Origin: JAZDCJ01 sp036311985 | GTDB lineage: Bacteria > Actinomycetota > Actinomycetes > Actinomycetales > Micrococcaceae | Direction: 5' to 3' (one strand) | Assembly: GCF_036311985.1 (NCBI RefSeq) | Contig: NZ_JAZDCJ010000016.1 | DNA length: 64,000 nucleotides | Shown: positions 41,782 through 50,282 of the stretch, one piece after another | Layout: each line of letters starts with the position of its first letter | Numbering within the stretch: the first letter of the stretch is position 1 | Translations under genes and position numbers: made by a program | The notes under the pieces: generated by a model | Databases searched by the model: none | What the model was told of the DNA's origin: nothing | What the model saw: only the letters and a program-made list of their open reading frames with translations

Positions 41782-43296
41782 CTACGCTCCCATGTCACGG
41801 GCCAACAGGTCGTCTTCCGTCTCCCGGCGGATGATGGTCCGCGCCGCGCCGCCGCGGACGGCGACCACGGCCGGCCGGCCCAGGTAGTTGTAGTTGCTGG
41901 ACAACGCCCAGCAGTACGCCCCGGTGGCCGGCACCGCGAGCAGGTCGCCGGCGGCGACGTCCTCGGGCAGGTAGACGTTCCTGACGACTATGTCACCGCT
42001 TTCGCAGTGTTTTCCAACCACACGGGAAATAATCGGTTCCGCATCCGTCACACGCGAGGCGAGCACCGCGGTGTAGTCCGCGTCGTAGAGGACGGGCCGG
42101 GCGTTGTCGCTCATGCCGCCGTCGACGGAGACGTAGCGGCGCCGGGCCGTTCCGGAGTCCGTGTCCACCGTGACGGTCTTGCGCACCCCCGCCTCGTAGA
42201 GCGTGAACGTGCTCGGCCCGGCGATGGCCCGTCCGGGCTCGATCGAGATCCGCGGCACGGCGAGGCCGTGGCGTGCCGTGGCGGCGCGGACGACGTCGGC
42301 CATCGAGGCGGCGAGCTCGGCGGGCGGGCGCGGGGCGTCCTCCGCGGTGTAGGCGATCCCGTAGCCGCCGCCGAGGTCGAGCTCGCCCAGCTCGACGCCG
42401 TGGTGGGCGCGGACCGCGGCGAGGAAGCCGATGAGCCGCTCGGCGGCGAGGTTGAAGCCCTCGGCCTCGAAGATCTGCGAGCCGATGTGGCAATGGACCC
42501 CGAGGAGCTCGAGGGCGGGATCGGCCAGCGCGCGGGCCACGGCGGCGGCGGCCGGCGAGGCGTCGAAGGGGCCCCACGACGGCGGGGCGGAGCCGTCCGC
42601 TCCCGTCCCGGCTCCCCCGGCACCACCGGCCGGGGCACCCTCGCCGGCGGCGGCGTCGTCCGCTGCGCCCGCGGCGAGCGACAGGCCGAACTTCTGGTCC
42701 TCGTGGGCCGTCGCGATGAACTCGTGCGTGTGCGCGTGGACCCCGGGCGTCAGGCGCAGCATGACGGGGGCCGTGCGGCCCAGGCGCGCCGCGACGGCCG
42801 CGACGCGGCCCAGCTCGTCGAGGCTGTCGACGACGATGCGGCCGATGCCGAGCTCGAGGGCGGCCTCGATCTCCGCGACCGACTTGTTGTTGCCGTGCAG
42901 CCCGAGGTTGCGCGGCGGGACCCCGGCGCGCCGGGCCACCGCGAGCTCGCCGCCCGAGCACGTGTCGAGCCGCAGCCCCTCCTCCGTGACCCAGCGGGCC
43001 ACCTCGATGGAGAGGAAGGCCTTGCCCGCGTAGTAGACGTCCACGCCCCCGCACAGCGGCGCGAACGCCTCGTCGAAGGCCTCCTTGAAACCGCGGGCCC
43101 GGGCGCGGAAGTCGTCCTCGTCCAGCACGAACAGCGGGGTCCCGAACTCCTTGGCCAGCGCCGTGACGGGCAGGCCCTGGACGGTCAGTTCGCCGTCACG
43201 GGCGCGGTCGACGCCGGCGGCCCACTCGGCGGGGCGCAGCGCGTTGACGTCGCCGGGGTAGGCGAGCCAGTCGGGGGCAAGCTCCGATGCCGCCAC
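41782..43296 (-). CDS. lysA: Diaminopimelate decarboxylase
   Basis: PLP enzyme for the last step of lysine synthesis. The 504-residue product has the PLP lysine in VYYAGKAFLS near residue 90, HCHIGSQIF, ELDLGGGYGI, EPGRAI and the active-site Cys431 in KHCESGDIVV. It exceeds the usual 420-450 because of an Ala/Gly/Asp-rich insert at about residues 203-243. The codons around Cys431 (41980-42045) are unusually AT-ending for this genome. It starts one base after the argS stop. Confidence 0.96.
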   Translation of the reverse strand: MAASELAPDWLAYPGDVNALRPAEWAAGVDRARDGELTVQGLPVTALAKEFGTPLFVLDEDDFRARARGFKEAFDEAFAPLCGGVDVYYAGKAFLSIEVARWVTEEGLRLDTCSGGELAVARRAGVPPRNLGLHGNNKSVAEIEAALELGIGRIVVDSLDELGRVAAVAARLGRTAPVMLRLTPGVHAHTHEFIATAHEDQKFGLSLAAGAADDAAAGEGAPAGGAGGAGTGADGSAPPSWGPFDASPAAAAVARALADPALELLGVHCHIGSQIFEAEGFNLAAERLIGFLAAVRAHHGVELGELDLGGGYGIAYTAEDAPRPPAELAASMADVVRAATARHGLAVPRISIEPGRAIAGPSTFTLYEAGVRKTVTVDTDSGTARRRYVSVDGGMSDNARPVLYDADYTAVLASRVTDAEPIISRVVGKHCESGDIVVRNVYLPEDVAAGDLLAVPATGAYCWALSSNYNYLGRPAVVAVRGGAARTIIRRETEDDLLARDMGA

Positions 43297-43297
43297 G

Positions 43298-44941
43298 CTA
43301 CATCTTCTCCGGGGCCGAGACGCCCAGCAGGGCCAGGCCGTTGGCCAGCACCTGCGTCGTGGCGTCGTTGAGCCAGAGCCGCGTCCGGTTCAGGTCCGTG
43401 ACCTCCTCGCCGGAGAGCGGGGCGACGCGCGTCGCGCCGTACCAGCGGTGGTAGGCGCCGGCCAGGGTCTCCAGGTAGCGGGCCACGCGGTGCGGCTCGC
43501 GGTGTTCCGCGGCCCCTGCGAGCTGGTGCGGGTACTGGGCGAGGACGGCGAGGAGCTCGTTCTCCGTCGCGTGCGTCAGCAGCGCGGCGTCGAAGCCGGA
43601 GCGGTCCACGCCGGCGGCCGCCGCGTTGCGCGCCGCGGCCCGGGAACGCGCGTGGGCGTACTGGACGTAGAAGACCGGGTTGTCGTTGGTCTTCTGCTGC
43701 AGCAGGTCCAGGTCGATGTCGATGTTCGAGTCCGAGGAGTAGCGGGTCAGCGCGTAGCGTGCGGCGTCGACGCCGACCGCGTCGACGAGGTCCTCGAGCG
43801 TGACGACGGTGCCCGCGCGCTTGGACATGCGCACCGGGACGCCGTCCTTGACGAGGTTCACCATCTGCCCGATCATCACCTCGACGCAGGCCGGATCGTG
43901 GCCCAGCGCGGCGGCGGCGGCCTTGAGCCGCGCCACGTAGCCGTGGTGGTCGGCGCCGAGCATGTAGATGTTCAGGTCGAACCCGCGCTCGCGCTTGTCC
44001 TGGATGTAGGCGATGTCGCCCGCGATGTAGGCGGCGTTGCCGTCGGACTTGATGACGACCCGGTCCTTGTCGTCCCCGTGGTCGGTGGAGCGCAGCCACC
44101 AGGCGCCCGCGTCGAAGTAGAGGCTACCGGAGGACTTGAGCTGCTCGAGCAGGGCCTCGACCTTGCCGCCCTGGTGCAGGGAGTCCTCGTGGAAGTAGAC
44201 GTCGAAGTCCACGCCGAAGTCGTGCAGGGAGGCCTTGATCTCCCCGAACATCATCTCGACCCCGACGGCGCGGAAGCGCTCCTGCGGATCCGCGGCGGAG
44301 AGGATGTCCGGTTCGATCTCGAGCACGCGCGCGGTGATCTCGTCGATGTACTGCCCGGCGTAGCCGTCCTCGGGCGTCGGCTGCCCCTGGGCCTTGGCCA
44401 GGAGGGAGCGGGCGAAGCGGTCGATCTGCGCGCCGTGGTCGTTGAAGTAGTACTCGCGCGTGACCTCGGCGCCCTGGGCCTGGAAGATCCGGGCGAGGGA
44501 GTCGCCGACCGCGGCCCAGCGGGTCCCGCCGAGGTGGATCGGTCCCGTGGGATTGGCGGAGACGAACTCGAGGTTGATGTGGGTCCCGGCGAGCGCATCC
44601 CCCGTGCCGAACGCGGCGCCGGCCTGGACGATGTCGCGCGCGAGCCCGCCCGCGGCGGCGGCGTCGAGCCGGATGTTCAGGAAGCCGGGGCCCGCGATGT
44701 CGACGGAGTCCACCCCGGGGATCGCGCGCAGGCGCTCGGAGAGCAGCCGGGCCAGTTCCCGCGGGTTCATCCCGGCCCGCTTGCCGAGCTGGAGGGCGAT
44801 GTTGGTCGCCCAGTCGCCGTGCTCGCGGCTCTTGGGGCGCTCGACGCGCACCGTGTCCGGCACCTCGACGCTGAGCTCGCCGGACGCGACGGCGTCCGAG
44901 AGGCAGGCGGAAATGGCGTGGGAAAGCTGTTCTGGAGTCAC
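43298..44941 (-). CDS. argS: Arginyl-tRNA synthetase
   Basis: Class I synthetase, 547 residues. HIGH-type signature in PTGPIHLGGTRWAAVGDSL, KMSKS-type loop VRMSKRAGTVV and the C-terminal DALR anticodon domain. GTG start lies six bases after a TATTCT box, so the mRNA is probably leaderless and argS is the first gene of the 21-kb minus-strand block. Confidence 0.97.
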   Translation of the reverse strand: MTPEQLSHAISACLSDAVASGELSVEVPDTVRVERPKSREHGDWATNIALQLGKRAGMNPRELARLLSERLRAIPGVDSVDIAGPGFLNIRLDAAAAGGLARDIVQAGAAFGTGDALAGTHINLEFVSANPTGPIHLGGTRWAAVGDSLARIFQAQGAEVTREYYFNDHGAQIDRFARSLLAKAQGQPTPEDGYAGQYIDEITARVLEIEPDILSAADPQERFRAVGVEMMFGEIKASLHDFGVDFDVYFHEDSLHQGGKVEALLEQLKSSGSLYFDAGAWWLRSTDHGDDKDRVVIKSDGNAAYIAGDIAYIQDKRERGFDLNIYMLGADHHGYVARLKAAAAALGHDPACVEVMIGQMVNLVKDGVPVRMSKRAGTVVTLEDLVDAVGVDAARYALTRYSSDSNIDIDLDLLQQKTNDNPVFYVQYAHARSRAAARNAAAAGVDRSGFDAALLTHATENELLAVLAQYPHQLAGAAEHREPHRVARYLETLAGAYHRWYGATRVAPLSGEEVTDLNRTRLWLNDATTQVLANGLALLGVSAPEKM

Positions 44942-44947
44942 CCGTCA

Positions 44948-44953
44948 AGAATA
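44948..44953 (-). promoter_or_regulatory. -10 box of argS block (leaderless)
   Basis: TATTCT on the minus strand, six bases before the argS GTG. It is the best candidate for the promoter of argS-lysA-hom-thrCB. Confidence 0.6.
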
Positions 44954-45014
44954 GCGGTGCCCGCCCGGCCCCCGGCGCAGCATGACCCGCCTCACACAGG
45001 GCCCCGCCGCTTGG

Positions 45015-45020
45015 TATATT
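45015..45020 (+). promoter_or_regulatory. -10 box of DUF4129-MoxR-DUF58 operon
   Basis: TATATT about 40 bases upstream of the first ATG (45060). A GAAGGGA ribosome site follows. It is in a short divergent region with argS. Confidence 0.5.
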
Positions 45021-45059
45021 CGCACCCACGAGGCCGGTGCACCACCGAAGGGACGCCCC

Positions 45060-45779
45060 ATGGAACCGCAGGCCGCGCGTCGACCGCGCCACGGTCCCCC
45101 GTGGGCCGCCCGGGCCGCCGTCCTCGCCGCCGGCGCGCTCCTCGTGGCGGCGGCGGGCATGCTGGGCCCGCTCACCCACTCCGCGCCGCAGCTGCCGCGG
45201 CTGCCGGCCTGGGACTGGATCCTCGGCGACTCCGCGGCACCCGATCCCGCCCCCGCCCCCTCCGAATCGACGGACCCCGCGCTCGTGTCCGGGCTCGGGG
45301 AAGGGATCGCCACCGCGCTGTTCGTGCTCCTGCTGCTCCTCGTCGCGGGCCTCGTGATGGCCTCGCGCGGCAGCGCGCAGGGCGGGACGGCCGGCACGGC
45401 GGAGCCCGACGAGCCCGACGAGGCCCGGGACCGCGCGGTCCGCGAGCGCGTCCTCGGGGGGCTGCGGGCCGCCTCGGCCGCGCTCGCCCCCGGTCCGCGC
45501 ACCTCGACGGATGCCGTGGTCGCCGCCTGGCTCGCCGTCGAGGACGCCTCCGCGGCCCACGGCTCGGCGCGCGGTCCCGCGCAGACGCCGAGCGAGTACG
45601 CCGCGTCGCTCCTGCGCTCGCTCGACGTGCCTCCCGCCCCGTTGGCCCGCCTGCTCGCGCTCTACCAACGGGCGCGCTACGCCGGCTCGGCGCCGGAGGG
45701 AAGCATCTCGCCCGCCGAGCTGGCGCAGGCCCGCCGCGACGTGGCGGAGCTGACGGACCACGTGGGGCGGCAGCGGTGA
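45060..45779 (+). CDS. DUF4129 domain membrane protein
   Basis: A 239-residue protein with an N-terminal transmembrane helix (about 22-45), a Pro/Ser linker, a second helix (about 84-105) and a cytoplasmic DUF4129-like domain with TPSEYAASLLRSL and ARYAG. DUF4129 proteins occur with MoxR and DUF58 partners in envelope maintenance clusters and are often next to transglutaminases. The start ATG has GAAGGGA upstream. The stop overlaps the next gene as GTGA. Confidence 0.82.
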   Translation: MEPQAARRPRHGPPWAARAAVLAAGALLVAAAGMLGPLTHSAPQLPRLPAWDWILGDSAAPDPAPAPSESTDPALVSGLGEGIATALFVLLLLLVAGLVMASRGSAQGGTAGTAEPDEPDEARDRAVRERVLGGLRAASAALAPGPRTSTDAVVAAWLAVEDASAAHGSARGPAQTPSEYAASLLRSLDVPPAPLARLLALYQRARYAGSAPEGSISPAELAQARRDVAELTDHVGRQR

Positions 45780-46288
45780 GCCGGAGCGGCCGCCGCGGCG
45801 CGGAAGGAGACGGTGCCGGGCGCGTCGGGTGGGCGGCCCCGGCGTCGTTCTCCTTCCTCGCCCTCGCCTACTGCCTCTTCACCGGGATCGATCCCGGCCA
45901 CACGGCCCTGATCACGGCCTCCGGGGCCTGTCTGGGCTTCGTCTACTCGCTCCTGGCGCTGTGGGCCGGCGCCGCGCGCGCTCCCCTGCACGCGGCCCGC
46001 CCCGCGTCCGGCAGCGAGGCCTTCCGCGGCGTGGCCTTCGCCCTGCTCTCCGGGCGGGTACGGTCCCATGGCGCGGCGGCGGAACCGCTGCGCCATGCCC
46101 TCGAGACGGCCGCGGGGCTCGCCGGGGACCCCGACGCGGTGGGGCCGGAGGCCGCCTGGGTGCTGCGGGTGCTCGCAGCGGACGGCGACGTCCCTGCGCG
46201 CCGGGCCCTCGCGGCCGCCCGGCAGGCGCGGTCCTGGCTGGCCGCCTACGACGCCGGGGCCCCGGCCCCGCTGGAAGGAACACGATGA
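45776..46288 (+). CDS. Unknown two-helix membrane protein in MoxR operon
   Basis: A 170-residue protein with two adjacent hydrophobic segments (FSFLALAYCLFTGI and ALITASGACLGFVYSLLALWAG) and a helical, Ala/Arg-rich C-terminal half. No family is recognised. It starts with a GTG overlapping the previous stop (GTGA) and its own stop overlaps the moxR ATG. The tight coupling suggests it works in the same complex. Confidence 0.72.
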   Translation: MSRSGRRGAEGDGAGRVGWAAPASFSFLALAYCLFTGIDPGHTALITASGACLGFVYSLLALWAGAARAPLHAARPASGSEAFRGVAFALLSGRVRSHGAAAEPLRHALETAAGLAGDPDAVGPEAAWVLRVLAADGDVPARRALAAARQARSWLAAYDAGAPAPLEGTR

Positions 46289-47319
46289 ACCACGAGGACC
46301 ACCGGGCGGCGGACGACGGCGGGGCGCGCGGCCCGGATCGGCGCACCGGTGCTTCCGGGCAGCCGGGCAGCGTCTCCGAGGTGTCCCGCGCGGGACGGGC
46401 CGTCCTGGACCGGGCCGCCGAGGCCGTGGTCGGGGCCGACGCCGCCCTCTCGACGGCCCTCGCCGCCGTCCTCGCGGGCGGGCACGTGCTGTTCGAGGAC
46501 ATGCCCGGCCTCGGCAAGACCCTCGTCGCGCGGTCGCTGGCCCAGTCGCTCGGCCTGCCCTTCCGCCGCCTCCAGTGCACTCCCGACCTGCTGCCCTCCG
46601 ACGTCACGGGATCCTCGCTCTACGACCCGGCCGCCCGGACCTTCGAGTTCCGGCGCGGACCGGTCTTCACGGGCCTCCTGCTCGCCGACGAGGTCAACCG
46701 CACCTCGCCGAAGACCCAATCGGCCCTCCTCGAGGCCATGGCGGAGGGCCAGGTCTCCGTCGAGGGCACCACCTACGCCCTCCCGCGGCCCTTCCATGTC
46801 TTCGCCACCTCCAACCCCGTGGAGTTCGAGGGGACCTATCCCCTCCCCGAGGCCCAGCTCGACCGCTTCCTCGTCCGGCTCTCGATCGGCTACCCGGACC
46901 CCGCCGCCGAGGCCGAGATCGTGGCCCGGCGCCTGGCCCGCGGCATCGACGAACCGGTGCTCGAACCGGTCCTGGACGCCCAGGGGCTCGCCCGCCTCCA
47001 GGACCTCCTGACCACGCTGCCCGTCGCGGCGGACATCGTGGACTACGCCGTGCGCCTGGCCGCCGCCACGCGCCGGCTCGACGCCGTCCAGCTCGGGGCC
47101 TCGCCGCGCGGGGCGCAGGCGCTCGTGCTCGTGGCGCGCGCGGCCGCCGCGCTGCAGGGCCGCGCCTACGTGCTGCCCGAGGACGTCAAGGGACTCGCCG
47201 TGCCCGTGCTCGCGCACCGGCTGGTCCTCTCGCCGTCGGCGTGGGCGCGGGGGCTGGACACCGCCGCCCTCGTCCGGGCCGCCGCCGAGGCGGTCCCCGT
47301 CCCCGCGACGGCGGGGTGA
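46285..47319 (+). CDS. MoxR family AAA+ ATPase
   Basis: AAA+ chaperone ATPase of 344 residues, of the class that assembles or activates metal enzymes and envelope complexes. Motifs are EDMPGLGKTLVARSL (Walker A), LLADEVNRTSPKTQ (Walker B), ATSNPVEFEGTYPLPEAQLDRF (sensor 1 region) and ASPRGAQALVLVARA. The first 30 residues are a hydrophilic tail. ATG overlaps the upstream stop, ribosome site GGAAGGA. Confidence 0.94.
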   Translation: MNHEDHRAADDGGARGPDRRTGASGQPGSVSEVSRAGRAVLDRAAEAVVGADAALSTALAAVLAGGHVLFEDMPGLGKTLVARSLAQSLGLPFRRLQCTPDLLPSDVTGSSLYDPAARTFEFRRGPVFTGLLLADEVNRTSPKTQSALLEAMAEGQVSVEGTTYALPRPFHVFATSNPVEFEGTYPLPEAQLDRFLVRLSIGYPDPAAEAEIVARRLARGIDEPVLEPVLDAQGLARLQDLLTTLPVAADIVDYAVRLAAATRRLDAVQLGASPRGAQALVLVARAAAALQGRAYVLPEDVKGLAVPVLAHRLVLSPSAWARGLDTAALVRAAAEAVPVPATAG

Positions 47320-48674
47320 TCATGGGCCTGCGACGGGTGCTGCGTCAGGCGGACCTGCCCGCCGAGCGTGGCCACGCCCCGGCCCGCCCCGTCACGGCGA
47401 CCCTTTTGTCCGCCGAGCGCTCGCCGGCCTGGGGCGTGGGCGTCGTCGCCGCGATCGCGCTCGCCGTCGGGGGCGTCCTCGCGGGGCGTCCCGACGTCGC
47501 CGCCCTGGGCGGGCTGCTGGCGCTGATGTCCACCGGCCCCCTCGCCGGCCGGCCCCCCGGACGCCCGGAGCTCGGCTTCGGCTCCGACGCCGTCGACGAC
47601 GCCGGCCGGCGGACCGCCGTGCTGCGCGATGCCGGCGACGGTTCGGGGCGCCTCATGGTGCTGCGGGGGCGGGGCCCGGGAGCCCGGCAGTCCTGCCTCG
47701 TCGCGGCCTCCACGGAACGGCTCGAGCTCCGGGTGCCGCTGCCCCTCTCGGGCCGGAGGGAGGTGCTGCGCTACGCCGTGTCCACGGCCTCGGCCGACCT
47801 CGTGGCGCTGCAGGACGAGGCGGCCGCCGGGTCCCTCGTCGCCGGGCTCCGTCCCCTGCCCGCGCGGGCACGCCGCCTGGCGCTGCCCCACCGTCTGCGT
47901 TCCCACGCCGGCGACCACCGGGGACCGCTCGCCGGCGGCGGGACGGACACCCTCGGTACCGGAACGTGGCAGGCGGGCGACGGGCTGCGCAGCATCGACT
48001 GGCGCGCGACGGCCCGCTCCACGGCCGCCGACGGCATGCCCGTCGTGCGCCGCTTCGCCGCCCCGGCCGATGCCGCAGTCGTCCTCGCCGTCGACGCCCG
48101 GGCCGACGTGCCGACGGATGCCGCCGCGTGGTCGAGGCCGCTCGCGGGGCGCCTGCGCATGGACTCCTCCCTGCACCGGGCCCGGAGCGCGGCGGCCACG
48201 ATCGCCCACAGCTACCTCGCGGCGGGCGACCGGGTCGGGATGATGGACGCCTTCGGCTTCGCCGCGCCCCTGCCGCCCGCGGCCGGGCACCGGCAGTTCG
48301 AGTTGCTCCGGCGCCGCCTCACGACGCTCGCGGTCCCTCCCACGTCCCTGGGCCCCGAGCGTCCGCCGCAACCGCCGCCGGGCGCGCTCGTGTTCCTGCT
48401 GAGTCCGTTCCTCGAGCCGGACGCCTGCGAACGCGCGGCCGAGTGGGTCCGCACGGGCCACGTCGTCGCCGCCGTGGACACGCTGCCGGAGCTGGACCTC
48501 GGCGGTACGGCCGGGATGGAACGCGAGGCCTGGGAGCTGCTCCTGGCCTCCCGGGCGGCGTCCCATGCCCTCCTGGCGGAACGCGGGATCGCCCTCCTTC
48601 CCGCCGAGGGCGTCGAGGCCGCGCTGGACGCGTGGGCCGTGCGACGGATGCGCGCCCCGGGAGGCCCCCGGTGA
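47316..48674 (+). CDS. DUF58 domain protein
   Basis: A 452-residue protein with two N-terminal transmembrane helices (about 37-75) and a DUF58 domain with GTWQAGDGLRSIDWRATAR, which is the signature, then a vWA-like second half (VVLAVDARAD). DUF58 proteins are MoxR partners. Start GTG overlaps the moxR stop as GTGA; an ATG two codons later is equivalent. Confidence 0.88.
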   Translation: MIMGLRRVLRQADLPAERGHAPARPVTATLLSAERSPAWGVGVVAAIALAVGGVLAGRPDVAALGGLLALMSTGPLAGRPPGRPELGFGSDAVDDAGRRTAVLRDAGDGSGRLMVLRGRGPGARQSCLVAASTERLELRVPLPLSGRREVLRYAVSTASADLVALQDEAAAGSLVAGLRPLPARARRLALPHRLRSHAGDHRGPLAGGGTDTLGTGTWQAGDGLRSIDWRATARSTAADGMPVVRRFAAPADAAVVLAVDARADVPTDAAAWSRPLAGRLRMDSSLHRARSAAATIAHSYLAAGDRVGMMDAFGFAAPLPPAAGHRQFELLRRRLTTLAVPPTSLGPERPPQPPPGALVFLLSPFLEPDACERAAEWVRTGHVVAAVDTLPELDLGGTAGMEREAWELLLASRAASHALLAERGIALLPAEGVEAALDAWAVRRMRAPGGPR

Positions 48675-49240
48675 CGCGCAGGCCGGTGCCGGAATCGTTC
48701 GAGGCGGTCGGCGTCCGGACGGTGCCCTCGGCCGCGCTCGGTGCCGTGGCCGCCGCCCTCTTCCTCGCCGTGTGCGTCCCGGCCGCCCTGGCCCAGGCCT
48801 CGCGCTTCGGCGGGGCGAGCCTGGCGTTCTCGCTCGGGGCCGCCGGCACCGCCGCGGCGCTCGCGGTCTGGATCCCCCACCACCTCACGACCCTGCCGGT
48901 GCTCGCGCTCCTCGTCGCCGCGTACCTCGGGCTCGCTCCCGCGCCCGGCTGGCTGCTGCCCGTCGTCGTCCTGGTCCTGCACGCGGTGCTCGTGCTGCTC
49001 GGGGCCCGCTCGACGGCTCCGGCCTCGGCCCGCTTCACGACGGCCGCGCTGGCCGCCCTGCTGCGCGCGGCCTGGCCCGTGCAGGTGGGCGCCCAGGCCC
49101 TCGGCGCGCTAGCCCTCGCGGCCGGGACGCTACCCCGGGGCGGCATCGCCGGAACCGCGGCCGGGCTCGGCGCGGCGCTCGTCGCCGTGGGTGCCGCCTA
49201 CGCGGCCGTGCGGATCGGGCGCCGCGCCGGCGGTCCGTGA
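48671..49240 (+). CDS. Unknown polytopic membrane protein, end of MoxR operon
   Basis: A 189-residue protein with about five transmembrane segments covering most of its length. No family recognised. GTG start overlaps the DUF58 stop (GTGA). The usual transglutaminase partner of such clusters is absent. The downstream 206 bases before tRNA-Arg contain only the tRNA promoter. Confidence 0.75.
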   Translation: MTRRPVPESFEAVGVRTVPSAALGAVAAALFLAVCVPAALAQASRFGGASLAFSLGAAGTAAALAVWIPHHLTTLPVLALLVAAYLGLAPAPGWLLPVVVLVLHAVLVLLGARSTAPASARFTTAALAALLRAAWPVQVGAQALGALALAAGTLPRGGIAGTAAGLGAALVAVGAAYAAVRIGRRAGGP

Positions 49241-49377
49241 CACGCCGGTCTCCGCGGCCCGGCCGCGCGGCGTCCCCACCGGTGAGCCGTGCGGACCACG
49301 CGGCTTCCCCGGCCGGAACCGCGCAGGATCCGCGGACCAGACCGGCTGCTCGCCGCCGGAGCGGCGCCGCGGGCGCG

Positions 49378-49408
49378 TTGACGTCCGGGCTCGATTTGCT
49401 GCTAAGCT
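49378..49408 (+). promoter_or_regulatory. Promoter of tRNA-Arg
   Basis: TTGACG at 49378-49383 and TAAGCT at 49403-49408, 19 bases apart, 38 bases before the tRNA 5' end. The spacing is slightly long but both hexamers are good. Confidence 0.55.
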
Positions 49409-49446
49409 CTTTGAGGTTCCCCGCCGGATGCGCAAGCGCCCGGCAC

Positions 49447-49519
49447 GCCCTCGTAGCTCAGGGGATAGAGCGTCCGCCTCCGGAGCGGAAGGTCGAAGGT
49501 TCGAATCCTTTCGAGGGCA
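49447..49519 (+). tRNA. tRNA-Arg (anticodon CCG)
   Basis: A 73-base cloverleaf: acceptor arms GCCCTCG and CGAGGGC, D-arm GCTC..GAGC, anticodon stem TCCGC/GCGGA with loop CTCCGGA giving anticodon CCG for CGG codons, T-arm GAAGG/CCTTT with loop TTCGAAT. Discriminator A; the CCA end is not fully encoded. CGG is a common codon in this GC-rich genome. Confidence 0.97.
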
Positions 49520-49528
49520 CCGATGCAC

Positions 49529-49560
49529 AGAAGGCCCGGTCCATGGCGACCGGGCCTTCT
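49529..49560 (+). terminator. Terminator of tRNA-Arg
   Basis: AGAAGGCCCGGTC and GACCGGGCCTTCT are perfect 13-base arms around a six-base loop, followed by TTG. It begins 10 bases after the tRNA. Confidence 0.85.
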
Positions 49561-49609
49561 TGCGTGTCCCCGCGTCACGCCGGCCTTGTGGAACACGGCC
49601 CGGACGGGG

Positions 49610-49642
49610 TAGCCTGAACGCCGTTCAAGTGAACGGTGTTCA
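49610..49642 (+). promoter_or_regulatory. bioY promoter with tandem TGAAC-N3-GTTCA operator boxes (BioQ-like)
   Basis: TAGCCT (49610-49615) looks like the -10. TGAACGCCGTTCA (49615-49627) and TGAACGGTGTTCA (49630-49642) are two perfect inverted repeats spaced 15 bases centre to centre, and a further half site GTTCAC follows. The pattern resembles the TGAAC-N3-GTTAC type site known for the TetR-family biotin repressor BioQ of actinobacteria. Position over the promoter implies repression. The regulator gene is not in the window. Confidence 0.7.
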
Positions 49643-49676
49643 ACGTTCACGGCCCGCTCGTCCCCCAAGGAAACCG

Positions 49677-50282
49677 ATGAACCGCCTCCGCCTCGATGCC
49701 ACCGACATCGCCCGCATCGCCGTCTTCGCCGCCATCGTCGCCGTCCTCGGCCTTCCCGGGGGGCTGTCCGTCTTCGGTTCCGTGCCGATCACCGCCCAGA
49801 CGCTCGGCGTGATGCTGGCCGGCGCGGTCCTCGGCCCGTGGCGCGGCGCCCTGTCGATGGTCGTCTTCCTGGCCCTCGTCGCCGTCGGGCTGCCGCTCCT
49901 CGCCGGAGGCCGCGGCGGGCTCGGCGTCTTCGTGGGCCCCTCGGCCGGTTACCTGGCCGGCTGGATCGCCGGCGCGTTCGTGATCGGGCTGATCGTCCAC
50001 GGCGGCGCGCGGCTGACCGTGGCCCGCACGGCGCTGGGAGTCCTCGTCGGCGGCATTGCCGTGGTCTACGCCTTCGGCATCCCCGTGCAGGCGCTCGTCA
50101 CCCGCCTTCCGCTCGAGGCCACGGCCCTGCAGAGCCTCGCCTTCCTCCCCGGCGACCTCGTCAAGGCCGTCCTCGCGACCCTGATCACCATGACGCTCGC
50201 CCGCGCCTACCCGCGCGCGTTCCGCGCCCGCACTGCGCACACCGCGGACGCGGCCGCCGTTCCGGCGGACAGCGCCCGATGA
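49677..50282 (+). CDS. bioY: Biotin ECF transporter S component BioY
   Basis: Substrate-binding membrane subunit for biotin uptake, 201 residues, about six helices. Motifs PITAQTLGVMLAGAVLGPWRG and FVGPSAGYLAGWI near the middle are the family signature. It can work alone at high biotin or with BioMN in the same operon. Start ATG has AAGGAAA upstream and the stop overlaps the next gene as ATGA. It is the first gene behind the tandem TGAAC boxes. Confidence 0.96.
   Translation: MNRLRLDATDIARIAVFAAIVAVLGLPGGLSVFGSVPITAQTLGVMLAGAVLGPWRGALSMVVFLALVAVGLPLLAGGRGGLGVFVGPSAGYLAGWIAGAFVIGLIVHGGARLTVARTALGVLVGGIAVVYAFGIPVQALVTRLPLEATALQSLAFLPGDLVKAVLATLITMTLARAYPRAFRARTAHTADAAAVPADSAR

Noticed and set aside
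39919..43371. A 1150-codon plus-strand frame over thrC, hom and lysA
   Set aside because: It runs antisense to three genes with complete active-site motifs; no domain is recognisable.
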